The position numbers and the translations under genes are program-made. The notes beneath the pieces were generated by a model that made no database searches, had not been told where the DNA came from, and was given only the letters and a program-made list of their open reading frames with translations. Shown here piece by piece: positions 41,706 through 49,651 of a DNA stretch of 49,955 bases (its first letter is position 1; each line of letters begins with the position of its first letter). The stretch is taken from positions 1 to 49,955 of the forward strand of contig NZ_JAMYWQ010000035.1 in the NCBI RefSeq assembly GCF_024160145.1, given 5' to 3'. The stretch is from Serratia nevei. GTDB lineage: Bacteria; Pseudomonadota; Gammaproteobacteria; Enterobacterales; Enterobacteriaceae.

Positions 41706-42527
41706 ATGTCGTCAGAAGAGTTGGAACAGGTCTGGAACAGCATTAAATCAGAAGCGCGAGCACTGGCTGATTGTGAACCGATGCTGGCCAGCTTTTTCCA
41801 TGCGACGTTGCTCAAGCACGAGAACCTGGGCAGCGCGCTCAGCTATATGTTGGCCAACAAGTTGGCGACGCCGATCATGCCCGCCATCGCGGTGCGCGAG
41901 GTGGTGGAAGAGGCCTACAAGTCCGACAGCCAGATGATCGTTTCGGCGGCGCGCGATATCCTGGCGGTGCGGCTGCGCGATCCGGCGGTCGATAAATACT
42001 CCACGCCGCTGCTTTACCTGAAAGGGTTCCACGCGCTGCAGGCTTACCGCATCGGTCACTGGCTGTGGCAGCAAGGGCGGCAAGCGCTGGCTATCTACCT
42101 GCAAAATCAAATTTCCGTCGCCTTTGGCGTGGACATCCACCCGGCGGCGACCATCGGCTGCGGCATCATGCTCGACCACGCCACCGGCATCGTGATCGGT
42201 GAAACGGCGGTGGTGGAGAACAACGTCTCTATCCTGCAGTCGGTCACCCTGGGCGGTACCGGGAAAACCAGCGGCGACCGTCACCCGAAAATTCGCGAAG
42301 GGGTGATGATAGGCGCAGGCGCCAAAATTCTCGGCAACATTGAAGTGGGCAAGGGCGCGAAGATCGGCGCGGGCTCGGTGGTTCTGCAGGCGATACCGCC
42401 GCATACCACCGCCGCCGGTGTGCCGGCGCGCATCGTCGGGCGGCCGGAGAGCGATACGCCGTCGATGGATATGGACCAATACTTCAACGGCACCAATCAC
42501 GGCTTCGAGTACGGCGACGGTATTTGA
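41706..42527 (+). CDS. cysE: Serine acetyltransferase
   Basis: Acetylates serine with acetyl-CoA to O-acetylserine, the committed step of cysteine synthesis, feedback-inhibited by cysteine. 273 residues as in E. coli. An N-terminal helical domain is followed from about 140 by left-handed beta-helix hexapeptide repeats (VDIHPAATIGCGIMLDHATG; GNIEVGKGAKIGAGSVV). The C-terminal tail ends in EYGDGI; the final Ile is the residue that docks into cysteine synthase CysK. A GTG at 41703 is also possible. Followed by a strong terminator. Confidence 0.98.
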   Translation: MSSEELEQVWNSIKSEARALADCEPMLASFFHATLLKHENLGSALSYMLANKLATPIMPAIAVREVVEEAYKSDSQMIVSAARDILAVRLRDPAVDKYSTPLLYLKGFHALQAYRIGHWLWQQGRQALAIYLQNQISVAFGVDIHPAATIGCGIMLDHATGIVIGETAVVENNVSILQSVTLGGTGKTSGDRHPKIREGVMIGAGAKILGNIEVGKGAKIGAGSVVLQAIPPHTTAAGVPARIVGRPESDTPSMDMDQYFNGTNHGFEYGDGI

Positions 42528-42547
42528 GCGCCGTCTGCGCAGCCATT

Positions 42548-42577
42548 CAGGGGGAGCTTCGGCTCCCCCTGTGTTTT
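42548..42577 (+). terminator. Terminator after cysE
   Basis: Ten-bp stem CAGGGGGAGC/GCTCCCCCTG with a TTCG tetraloop (42558-42561) and T-rich tail to 42577. It ends the yibN-cysE group and lies just before the stop of the oppositely transcribed DUF3313 gene. Confidence 0.92.
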
Positions 42578-42588
42578 TCCGGCAGCGG

Positions 42589-43260
42589 TCAGCCCTGTTT
42601 CGGGAAGTTGGTGATATCGGTGACGATGTCGTCGATCGCCGCCTTGACGTCATCCGCCGTGACCGGCGTACTGTCGTTGTTGACGGTTTTGCCGTAGGCC
42701 TTGCGTACCACTTCCATCACCGTTTTACCGGTATCCTGATCGATCAGCTCGCCTTCGATATACAGCGCAGTATTTTGCGTCCGGTGCCCGGTGGCGGCCA
42801 TGGTGCTGGCGACCACTGCGGCGACCGGCACCACCTCATAGAACTTCATGTCTTCGTTTTCCGCGGAAACGGCGGTGATGGCGAGTTTGGCCACCAACAC
42901 GCGTGAGCCCGCCGGGCTTGGCAGAATGGTGAAGCGGTTCTGCAGCGCGGCTTTAATCCGCTGGGTCGCATACGCCTTAATTTTGTTCAGCGTGTCCTGG
43001 CTGACGCGCGTGGTCGGTTTCTCCGCCGGGAAATAGACCACCGGTTGGAAATAGAGGCCGCGATAGTTGGATTCCCTGTAGTTTGGATCTATCCAGCGCA
43101 GCGTTTTATGGCCGCTTGGCGAGGTGGTTTCCTGCAGTTTGCTGTAATCGGACAAGAAGCCCGAATATTGCGATGTTTGGGTGACTTTGGACGAACAGCC
43201 CGCCAGCAACAGGCCCGCTGCCAGAACCGCCATGGCAACGCTCAAGCGTTGTTTCTTCAT
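42589..43260 (-). CDS. DUF3313 lipoprotein
   Basis: 223 residues with a classic lipoprotein signal: basic start, hydrophobic stretch and lipobox LLAG-C at Cys22, followed by Ser-Ser (outer-membrane type). The mature part has the DUF3313 pattern SGFLSDYSKLQ (about 33-43), WIDPNYRESNYRGLYFQPV and YIEGELIDQDTGK. The function of the family is unknown. Apparently a single gene, convergent with cysE. Surface or periplasmic role inferred only from the lipobox. Confidence 0.85.
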   Translation of the reverse strand: MKKQRLSVAMAVLAAGLLLAGCSSKVTQTSQYSGFLSDYSKLQETTSPSGHKTLRWIDPNYRESNYRGLYFQPVVYFPAEKPTTRVSQDTLNKIKAYATQRIKAALQNRFTILPSPAGSRVLVAKLAITAVSAENEDMKFYEVVPVAAVVASTMAATGHRTQNTALYIEGELIDQDTGKTVMEVVRKAYGKTVNNDSTPVTADDVKAAIDDIVTDITNFPKQG

Positions 43261-43363
43261 ATGGTTTCCTATGATGAGTGGTGATTGCCCTTACAAAACA
43301 TAGCGCATTATCTGCGCCGCAGTGGGCATTTTCGGGGCCGGGCGTGCCTTGCCGTCGCCTTTT

Positions 43364-44137
43364 TCAGGATCGTGATGCGCCGCCGGTTTTTGCCGTCAGC
43401 GTCGGCGATAAGGCGGCTAGCGAGGCATCCGCTCTGAGCAGCGCCTGGCGCTGCTCAGTTTGCCACTGGGGTAATAAGGGCCAGAGATCCGCCTGATGTT
43501 CGGCCTGCAGGCACCAAACCTCCCGATCGTGCCAGTCGCCGAGGGCGTTTTGCGCCGCTTTCAGGCCCGCCGTCGCGGCAGGGGAGAGGGGGAGGCGTTG
43601 CGGATAGGCTTCGGCCGCGTAGCGCAGGCGTTTTACCCGCAGCCGCAGGCGGTGGCGATCGTAGCCGGCATCGGCCACTGCCCGGCGCAATTGCCGCAGT
43701 TGGCGCCGCAGGTGTCGGTTCAGGCGGTGTTTGACGCCGCGCCGCGCGGTGCGGCGAAAGCGGCGCGGCCAGGCGCGCAACAAAGAGGGAAAGTCGATGA
43801 GCTGCGGGTGGGCGAGCAGTTGGCGGTAACGGGCCTGAAGATCGCTCTGGCGCACATTGGCCTGCCAATCCAGGTGATGGCGCGCCAGTTCGGCGATCAG
43901 CACTTCGAGATCGCGCAGCGGCGTCGTGAGCTTGCCCAACTCGGCGGCGGCCCGATCGAGCCGTGTTGCGCCGGGGCAGCCGCGCAACGGGCGCAGCAGG
44001 CTGCGGATGCGGCGCAGGCTGACGCGCAGGTCGTGCAGCGCTTCGCTGTCTTGCGCCTGCTGTAGCCGCAGCAGCGCCTCGTTCAGCGCCAGTTCAAGCT
44101 GGCGAAGCTGGGTGACAATATCCTCGACAAAAGCCAT
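43364..44137 (-). CDS. CHAD domain-containing protein
   Basis: 257 residues, alpha-helical and unusually rich in Arg, His and Leu. The CHAD signature is visible: an early helix with ALHDLRVSLRRIRSLLRPL (about 36-54), and a second half with RLRLRVKRLRYAAEAY (about 168-183). CHAD domains bind polyphosphate through such basic helices and often accompany CYTH phosphatase domains; no CYTH domain is present here. Start 44137 gives MAFVEDI; an ATG at 44158 adds seven residues. It lies 61 bases after trmL on the same strand. Confidence 0.85.
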   Translation of the reverse strand: MAFVEDIVTQLRQLELALNEALLRLQQAQDSEALHDLRVSLRRIRSLLRPLRGCPGATRLDRAAAELGKLTTPLRDLEVLIAELARHHLDWQANVRQSDLQARYRQLLAHPQLIDFPSLLRAWPRRFRRTARRGVKHRLNRHLRRQLRQLRRAVADAGYDRHRLRLRVKRLRYAAEAYPQRLPLSPAATAGLKAAQNALGDWHDREVWCLQAEHQADLWPLLPQWQTEQRQALLRADASLAALSPTLTAKTGGASRS

Positions 44138-44197
44138 GTGCCGTTCCCGGGAGAGCATCGCAGTGATGATGCTTCCAGTATGGCGCGTCGTCGCGAA

Positions 44198-44671
44198 TTA
44201 CGCCTTGATCAGTGCGCCGGCATAGTCCAGCTGCCGCCAGGCCTCATACACCACCACCGATACGGCATTCGACAGGTTCATGCTGCGGCTTTGCGCCTGC
44301 ATCGGGATGCGGATTTTTTGCTGCGCAGGCAGCGCATCGAGGATATCGGCGGGCAACCCGCGCGTTTCCGGGCCGAACAGCAGGTAGTCGCCGGGCTGGT
44401 AGCTGACGGCGCTGTGCGCCGGCGTGCCTTTGGTGGTCAAGGCAAACAGCCGCTGCGGGTGTTCGGCGGCGAGAAAGGCGGCGTAATCGGCATGACGACT
44501 GACGCGGGTGAACTCATGGTAGTCCAGCCCGGCGCGGCGCAGGCGCTTGTCGTCCCACGGGAAACCCAGCGGTTCGATCAGGTGCAGATTAAAGCCGGTA
44601 TTGGCGCACAGGCGGATGATATTGCCGGTGTTGGGTGGAATTTCGGGTTCAAATAAAACGATGTTCAGCAT
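44198..44671 (-). CDS. trmL: tRNA (cytidine/uridine(34)-2'-O)-methyltransferase TrmL
   Basis: SPOUT methyltransferase that modifies the wobble base of tRNA-Leu isoacceptors. 157 residues as in E. coli YibK. N-terminal [20 protein letters not shown] (about 1-20) and C-terminal knot [20 protein letters not shown]. Start 44671 is set by this N-terminus; the longer upstream frame lies in cpxA sequence. It follows cpxA by 43 bases on the same strand. Confidence 0.96.
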   Translation of the reverse strand: MLNIVLFEPEIPPNTGNIIRLCANTGFNLHLIEPLGFPWDDKRLRRAGLDYHEFTRVSRHADYAAFLAAEHPQRLFALTTKGTPAHSAVSYQPGDYLLFGPETRGLPADILDALPAQQKIRIPMQAQSRSMNLSNAVSVVVYEAWRQLDYAGALIKA

Positions 44672-44714
44672 GTTGCAGGCCCCTCGTGAACGAGGGGCGC
44701 AGGATAGCAAACTC

Positions 44715-46109
44715 TTACTGTTCTGTCTTAGTCGACAGGCGTTGATGATGCAGCGGCAGCCAAAGCACCAGCCGCAGGCCGCCAAGCGGGCTGTCTTCGG
44801 CCTTCACCCAGCCGCGATGCTGATTGACCGCCGCTTCGACGATCGCCAGGCCGAGGCCGGTGCCGCCGGATTCGCGGTCGCGCGCTTCATCGGTGCGGTA
44901 GAACGGACGGAAAATCTGCTCGCGGTCTTCGGCGCTGACGCCGGGGCCGTCGTCGTCAACCTGGATGGTCACGCCCTGATTGTCGGCGCTGAACGCCACG
45001 GCGATGCGGGTGTGCGAATAACGCAGGGCGTTGCGTACGATGTTTTCCAACGCGCTGTCCAGCGCGCTCGCGTTGCCGAACAGCGTCCACGGGCCGGGCG
45101 GCGCGGTGATTTCCAGCTGCTTGCCCATCTGTTCCGCTTCGAAACGGGCGTTGTCCAGCACGTCGGCCCACAGGTCGTTGGCTTTCAGCTGCTCGCGCGC
45201 CAGCTCGCCCTTCTGCTGCCCACGCGACAGCGCCAGCAGATCGTTGATCATCGAATCCAGCCGCTGCGCTTCGGTTTCGATGCGCGTCAGCTCGTGGCCC
45301 TCGCCGTGGCGGCGGCGCATCAGCGCGGTGGCCAACTGCAAGCGCGTCAGCGGCGTGCGCAGCTCGTGCGAGATGTCCGAGATCAGCCGTTGCTGGGCGT
45401 TCATCATGCGCTCCAGCGCGCTGACCATCTGGTTGAAGCTGGCACCGGTAGCCAGAAACTCTTGCGGGCCGGCCTCCAGCTCGGGATGCTGCTTCAGGTT
45501 GCCGCGCGCCACGTCATCGGCGGCGTTCTTCAGCTTGCGTGCCGGTTTCGCCAGGCTCCAGGCCAGCCACAGCAGCAGCGGGGCGCTGATCAGCATGGTG
45601 ACGATCAACAGCAGCAGCGGCCGGTCGAACATCAGGTTGATGAAATCGGATTGCGGGCTGTTGGCGGGACGGATCAGGTACAGCTGGTAGTTGTCTTCGC
45701 CGTCGCGCACCGCGAACGGCCCCACCAGTTCAACGCGACCGTATTTTTTCTTCTTCGGATGATCCGAGTTGTCGGATTGGCCGATGAAGTTGCGGACGAT
45801 CTGCATTTCGTTGCGCTGCGCGCCGATCACCCGGCCTTCGCTGGTGACCAGCAGCAGGCGTTGGCCCGGCGGCGCCCATTTGTCGATGGCGCGGAACAGG
45901 CGGCGCCACCACATCAGATCGTTGGCCGGATCGTTTTGCAACTCGGCCTCGACGTGCTGTTCCAGCATCAATCCCTGCCGCTGCTCGCTGTCGAGCAGCG
46001 AGGTCATTTGGCGGGAGTCGAGCTTGGGCACCATCAGCACCAGCATTAGCACCAGGGCTAACGTGAACCAGAAAATGGCGAAGATGCGTGCCGTCAAACT
46101 GTTGATCAT
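44715..46109 (-). CDS. cpxA: Envelope-stress sensor histidine kinase CpxA
   Basis: Inner-membrane sensor of misfolded envelope proteins, which phosphorylates CpxR. 464 residues (E. coli 457; the extra residues are at the C-terminus). Membrane segments about 7-29 and 164-184 flank the periplasmic sensor. Then come a HAMP region, the H-box [14 protein letters not shown] with His248, and the ATPase N, G1 and G2 boxes ([28 protein letters not shown]). Start 46109 overlaps the cpxR stop (ATGA). In E. coli cpxRA is far from cysE; here it is the next locus but two. Confidence 0.97.
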   Translation of the reverse strand: MINSLTARIFAIFWFTLALVLMLVLMVPKLDSRQMTSLLDSEQRQGLMLEQHVEAELQNDPANDLMWWRRLFRAIDKWAPPGQRLLLVTSEGRVIGAQRNEMQIVRNFIGQSDNSDHPKKKKYGRVELVGPFAVRDGEDNYQLYLIRPANSPQSDFINLMFDRPLLLLIVTMLISAPLLLWLAWSLAKPARKLKNAADDVARGNLKQHPELEAGPQEFLATGASFNQMVSALERMMNAQQRLISDISHELRTPLTRLQLATALMRRRHGEGHELTRIETEAQRLDSMINDLLALSRGQQKGELAREQLKANDLWADVLDNARFEAEQMGKQLEITAPPGPWTLFGNASALDSALENIVRNALRYSHTRIAVAFSADNQGVTIQVDDDGPGVSAEDREQIFRPFYRTDEARDRESGGTGLGLAIVEAAVNQHRGWVKAEDSPLGGLRLVLWLPLHHQRLSTKTEQ

Positions 46110-46804
46110 GTTGCAGATACCATCAAATAACCACGCCCGCGCAGGGTTTTGAACCACGGATGCCCGTCTTTGCGATCCGGCAGCTTACGCCGCAGGTTGG
46201 AGATGTGCATGTCGATGGCGCGATCGAACGGGGTCAGGCGTTTGCCCAGCACTTCCTGGCTCAGCAGTTCGCGCGACACCACCTGGCCGAGGTGCTGTGC
46301 CAACAGGTACAGCAGGGTGAACTCGGTGCCGGTCAGATCCAGCACCTGGCCGTCGAAGCTGGCCTCCTGGCGGCCGGGATTCAACTGCAGGCCATCGACA
46401 TCCAGCGTCGGGGCGCCGCTGTCGACCTGCTGCTGCTGTTCGCTCCAGTTGGAACGGCGCAGAATGGCGCGAATGCGTGCGACCAGTTCGCGATCGTTGA
46501 AGGGTTTTGGCAGGTAATCATCGGCCCCCAGTTCCAGGCCCAGCACTCGGTCCAACTCGCTGCCGCGCGCGGTCAGCATGATGACCGGCGTCTGGTGATG
46601 CTGGCGCAATTCTTTCAGCGTATCGATGCCGTTTTTCTTCGGCATCATGATGTCGAGCAGCAGCAGATCGACGGAGCTGTCCAGCAGCGACAACGCCTGC
46701 TCGCCATCGTGCGCCACGATGATATTAAAACCTTCCATTTCAAGCAGTTCTTTTAACAGCGAGGTCAACTCGCGGTCGTCGTCAACTAACAGAATCTTGT
46801 TCAT
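46106..46804 (-). CDS. cpxR: Response regulator CpxR
   Basis: OmpR-family regulator of the envelope stress response. 232 residues as in E. coli. Receiver domain with acidic pocket D8-D9, phosphoacceptor D51 (LLLLDIMMP) and K near 102 (LPKPFNDRE). The C-terminal winged helix ends in KTLRGRGYLMV. It is divergent from cpxP; a perfect CpxR box 54 bases upstream of its start suggests autoregulation. Confidence 0.98.
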   Translation of the reverse strand: MNKILLVDDDRELTSLLKELLEMEGFNIIVAHDGEQALSLLDSSVDLLLLDIMMPKKNGIDTLKELRQHHQTPVIMLTARGSELDRVLGLELGADDYLPKPFNDRELVARIRAILRRSNWSEQQQQVDSGAPTLDVDGLQLNPGRQEASFDGQVLDLTGTEFTLLYLLAQHLGQVVSRELLSQEVLGKRLTPFDRAIDMHISNLRRKLPDRKDGHPWFKTLRGRGYLMVSAT

Positions 46805-46857
46805 TATGATTTACCTCCAGACGCAAAATACGTCATCAACTGTTGCCATTCCATGAC

Positions 46858-46872
46858 TTTACGTAGTTTTAC
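46858..46872 (-). promoter_or_regulatory. CpxR-binding site between cpxR and cpxP
   Basis: Read on the minus strand the site is GTAAA-ACTAC-GTAAA, an exact match to the GTAAA-N5-GTAAA CpxR consensus. It sits between the divergent starts (46804 and 46953), upstream of a weak-35/TACACT(46904-46909) promoter for cpxP, the expected place for activation. It could serve both directions. Confidence 0.92.
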
Positions 46873-46952
46873 ATGCACTGACGCAGGTTTTCAGGTGTCG
46901 CGGTACACTGCTCCTCGTTGATTCGCAAAGTGAGAAAGCTTGAGGAGTTGAA

Positions 46953-47432
46953 ATGCGTAAGGTGACCGCATTAGTTATGGCATCACTGCTGGCAATTGGT
47001 TCGACCGCTGCCTTCGCTGCCGACACTATACCGGACACGGCCCAACCTCCCGGCAACGACGCGAATACCCGAATACCTGGCCAGCACCATATGTTCGACG
47101 GTGTCAGCCTCAGCGAACAGCAGCGCCAGCAAATGCGCGATTTGATGCGCCAGGCCCGGCACGATCTGCCTGGTGTCAATGTAGCTGAAATGGAAGCCAT
47201 GCATAAACTGGTGACCGCAGAGAAATTTGACGAAGCCGCCGTGTATGCCCAGGCGGAAAAGATGGCCCAACAGCAGGTCAAGCGCCAGGTCGAAATGGCC
47301 CGGGTGCGCAACCAAATGTATAACCTGCTGACGCCAGAGCAAAAAAGTGTTTTAGACCAGAAACATCAGCAGCGCATGCAGCAGATGGAGCAACAACTTT
47401 CTGGTTTGCAGCAAGCTTCTGCCCAGAAGTGA
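46953..47432 (+). CDS. cpxP: Periplasmic stress adaptor CpxP
   Basis: Small periplasmic protein that inhibits CpxA and escorts misfolded pilins to DegP. 159 residues. Signal peptide about 1-22 (STAAFA-AD). Two LTxxQ-type repeats: LSEQQ at 53-57 and LTPEQ at 126-130, with Gln/Met-rich helices between. A GAGGAG-type ribosome binding site precedes ATG. Its native terminator is inside the phage attachment repeat at 47474-47518. Confidence 0.95.
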   Translation: MRKVTALVMASLLAIGSTAAFAADTIPDTAQPPGNDANTRIPGQHHMFDGVSLSEQQRQQMRDLMRQARHDLPGVNVAEMEAMHKLVTAEKFDEAAVYAQAEKMAQQQVKRQVEMARVRNQMYNLLTPEQKSVLDQKHQQRMQQMEQQLSGLQQASAQK

Positions 47433-47473
47433 AGTACGACTGAGTAGTCCCCTGTTTTTCCTTGCCATAGACA

Positions 47474-47518
47474 CCATCCCTGTCTTCCCCGCCATGATGG
47501 CGGGGTTTTTTTTATCAG
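47474..47518. repeat. Left copy of a 45-nt direct repeat (attL-type); contains the cpxP terminator
   Basis: Identical over 45 bases to 49652-49696. It includes the hairpin CCCCGCCA-TGA-TGGCGGGG (47487-47505) and eight Ts, a perfect terminator 55 bases after cpxP. The integrase relic starts 74 bases to the right and reads toward the repeat, as in an attL of a P2-type prophage. The copy to the left of the element keeps the host terminator intact. Confidence 0.85.
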
Positions 47519-47591
47519 GCGATTAGAAAGAATCCATTATAAATCAAGCATCCTTGCAACAGTCATAAGCAGTTACAAGAAGGATATAGCG

Positions 47592-48374
47592 TTACGGGTG
47601 TAGACTACATTGCCACACCACCAGCCCGCCGCCGAGAGGGCTTAACGTTACTGCGTGTTGCAGGTAATCAGGGGCAAGGTGAGCATAAACCATCGTCTGT
47701 TGTATGCTGACGTGCCCCAGAATCTGCTGTAACGCAATAATGTTTCGCCCGTTCATCATGAACCAGCCTGCAAATGTATGCCGAAGCACATGCGTGGCCG
47801 GCCCGCGTGGTAAATCGGGCTTAACCCTTCTCAGTTTTCTACAGAAATTTTCGTAGTCCACTTTAAACAGTGGCGCGCTGGCGTTGCTATATATCTCTTT
47901 TTCCAGTTCGGCAGATATCGGAACAATTCGCCGCTTGCCGTTATTGGTTCCCGAAATACCACGCGGCTGTTAACAACCTGCGGCGCCTTCAGCGTGCTCA
48001 CTTCCCCCTGCGACCGCCGGTACTCAGACAAAGCAATGCAATCAGCCGATAGTCACCTTTGAGCATCTTAAGCAACCTTACGATTTCTTCAACCGACAGG
48101 AACGTCATACCGGGATCCTTCTCCGGTAATGGCGGCAACCCGAGCACGGGGTTTTCACCTGCGAACTCGTTAATTTTGCACAGTGCACTAACATGCCGGA
48201 TAGCCGGTATATGTCACGGTTGATGGTTGATACGCTGATCCCTGCGGATAACCTGAGGCTGCGGTGCTCTATCAGCATCCGCTTATCCAGTTCATTGACC
48301 AGTGGATTTCCCAGCACCGTGATGGTCTTAATCAGGTGCTTATTCTCAATCTCACCAACTACGGTAAAAAGCCT
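47592..48374 (-). pseudogene. P2-type tyrosine integrase, decayed (int relic)
   Basis: Translating the minus strand from 48374 to 47592 with three frame corrections gives most of a P2-like integrase lacking its N-terminus. Pieces: KHLIKTITVLGNPLVNELDK and INRDIYRLSGML (to about 48189); INEFAGENPV, MTFLSVEEIVRLLKMLKGDY and LIALLCLSTGGRR (48186 to about 48006); EVSTLKAPQVVNSRVVF (to about 47948); then NNGKRRIVPISAELEKEI, THVLRHTFAGWFMMNG, ILGHVSIQQTMVYAH. The catalytic Arg, His-x-x-Arg and Tyr regions are recognisable. The shifts, each a one-base loss relative to the reconstructed frame, lie near 48187, 48005-48008 and 47947. The gene cannot make an active recombinase. Its 5' end is cut by the junction to gene D at about 48366-48374. 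Confidence 0.85.
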
Positions 48375-48773
48375 GCAACAGCCATTAAGCGTCGACGGAA
48401 GCCGACAAAGCAAAAGACACACGCTTCCAGTAGCCGCGAGGGCGATTACCTGGAAGGCGCGAAAGGTAATATGCTTGTGATGCGTCAGACCTTCAGAACA
48501 GAGCGAGCTGCCCGCCGTGCCGCTGCGGCGAAATGGTCGCAACTTCAGCGCGGCGCCGCCGAGTTTGGTATTACGCTGGCGCGCGCTCGCCCGGATATTT
48601 ACCCTGAATTGCATGCGAAAGTGGTCGGGTTCAAATCGGTGATCGACAATGCTGATTGGGTGATCGCCAGGGGGCATACCGTAGGGGAGCAGGGCTATCA
48701 GACGGCGTTGGAGCTGGAGGTCAAAGTCAAAGGCACCGAAAGGGAGTCTGCCGACAAAACAGCCGATGAGTGA
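48366..48773 (+). pseudogene. C-terminal remnant of phage late control protein D (P2 gpD)
   Basis: About 135 codons, open to the stop at 48773. They match the C-terminal third of P2-family gpD: a basic stretch (KRRRKPTKQKTHASSS), REGDYLEGAKGNMLVMRQTF, ARRAAAAKWSQLQRGAAEFG and a final strand region HTVGEQGYQTALELEVKVKG. gpD is a tail-hub/tube-initiator protein. The 5' two-thirds are missing; the open frame continues to 48264 only through antisense integrase sequence. It is directly followed by ogr, as in P2. Confidence 0.82.
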
Positions 48774-48817
48774 TATAGAGTTACCAAAGGCAAACCCCAA
48801 AACCAAGGCAATACCCC

Positions 48818-48980
48818 ATGGCGTTCAGATGTCCGCGTTGTGGCGCAGTAGCAACGACTCGGCACCAGTGAAGCAATGAGCAACATCACCCTGCGCAGTT
48901 ACCTCCAGTGCAACAATATGCTGTGTGGTTGCACCTTTGCTACAACGACAACATTGGAGCGGTATATTTCCCCCCCCTAA
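48818..48980 (+). pseudogene. Ogr/Delta late-transcription activator, frameshifted
   Basis: The P2 Ogr family are small zinc-finger activators of phage late promoters. Here the frame opens MAFRCPRCGAVATTR from ATG 48818 and stops at 48869. Ignoring one C (48863) restores T-S-E-A-M-S-N-I, then LRSYLQCNNMLCGCTFATTT and LERYISPP with stop 48978-48980. The zinc cysteines are C5, C8 and the pair in CNNMLC. So a single inserted base inactivated it, unless it is a sequencing error. It lies 44 bases after gene D, the P2 order. Confidence 0.8.
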
Positions 48981-49228
48981 TCCGCCCGATCTGTCAGATG
49001 GCTTCAGGCTGCCGTGGCAAGCCTTCCCCTGCAGCCATTACGGTACGTCAACTCCCTCTGAATCTGTAACCCCATAACCCGCCGAGACGGCGGGTTGATT
49101 CAAAAGCACTGTCAAATCAGAAAACCATTCATCAAGAACGGTTGATTACCCGAAGATCTTCTGCCACTTCAAAATTATTGATACTATATCCAGGCAATAA
49201 ATCTTTAAATTTAAAAGGACTACACACT
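48981..49228. other. Spacer between ogr relic and TM2 gene
   Basis: 248 bases without a recognisable gene. Contains the hairpin at 49076-49096 and, from about 49140, an A+T-rich stretch likely to hold the promoter of the TM2 gene (TATAC/TATATCC-like sequence near 49180-49195). Confidence 0.4.
49076..49096 (+). terminator. Hairpin downstream of ogr relic
   Basis: Stem AACCCGCCG/CGGCGGGTT with loop AGA. The T-rich tail is short (TTGATT). It is a plausible terminator of the phage D-ogr late transcript, preserved in the relic. Confidence 0.6.
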
Positions 49229-49525
49229 ATGTCGAGTATGGTTTTCTGCCGAGGATGCGGCAAAGAAATACACGAAACAGCAAAGGCTTGCCCAAGCTGC
49301 GGCGCCGCGCAAGGAGCAACTGGCGAGAAGAGCCGCATTACAGCTGCACTCTTAGCTTTTTTCCTTGGTGGCTTCGGGGTTCATAAATTTTACTTAGGTA
49401 AAATAGGGCAGGGATTTTTGTATTTGATCTTTTGCTGGACATTTATTCCTTCAATCATCGCCTTTATCGAGTTCATTGTTTACCTTTGCAATTCCGATGA
49501 AGAATTTGCAAGAAAGTATGGTTGA
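49229..49525 (+). CDS. Zinc-ribbon plus TM2 domain membrane protein (prophage cargo)
   Basis: 98 residues. An N-terminal zinc ribbon uses C7, C10, C21 and C24 (FCRGCGKEI and CPSCGAAQG). It is followed by a TM2 domain: helix about 36-50 (ITAALLAFFLGGFGVHKFYLG, with the conserved G-x-H-K/R-F-Y turn) and a second helix about 62-86. It ends in NSDEEFARKYG. TM2 proteins sit in the inner membrane; functions are mostly unknown. The frame is complete, with a good AAAGGA ribosome binding site and its own terminator. It lies between ogr and the right repeat, a place where P2-type prophages carry accessory genes. Base composition is more A+T-rich than the chromosome. Confidence 0.85.
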   Translation: MSSMVFCRGCGKEIHETAKACPSCGAAQGATGEKSRITAALLAFFLGGFGVHKFYLGKIGQGFLYLIFCWTFIPSIIAFIEFIVYLCNSDEEFARKYG

Positions 49526-49541
49526 ATAGTGTCGATAAACG

Positions 49542-49567
49542 AAAGCCCCTTGATAAGGGGCTTTTTT
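49542..49567 (+). terminator. Terminator of the TM2 gene
   Basis: Stem AAAGCCCCTT/AAGGGGCTTT with a three-base loop and a T run to 49567, 17 bases after the stop. Confidence 0.9.
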
Positions 49568-49572
49568 ATCAA

Positions 49573-49600
49573 TGTGGTCGATGTGGACGTTTGGTGGACG
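49573..49600. repeat. Arm-type repeats left of the right att copy
   Basis: Three related octamers in direct orientation: TGTGGTCG (49573-49580), TGTGGACG (49582-49589) and GGTGGACG (49593-49600). They resemble the TGTGGAC-type arm sites bound by P2-family integrases; that is inference. Confidence 0.55.
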
Positions 49601-49651
49601 GAGATGAAATAATATTTTTTAAAACAGTGTGATAATTGTTTTAAGACAACC

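Noticed and set aside
48264-48365. Upstream part of the plus-strand open frame leading into the gene D remnant
   Set aside because: Its translation has no gpD similarity and it is the antisense of integrase relic sequence; the frame is open by chance across the deletion junction.
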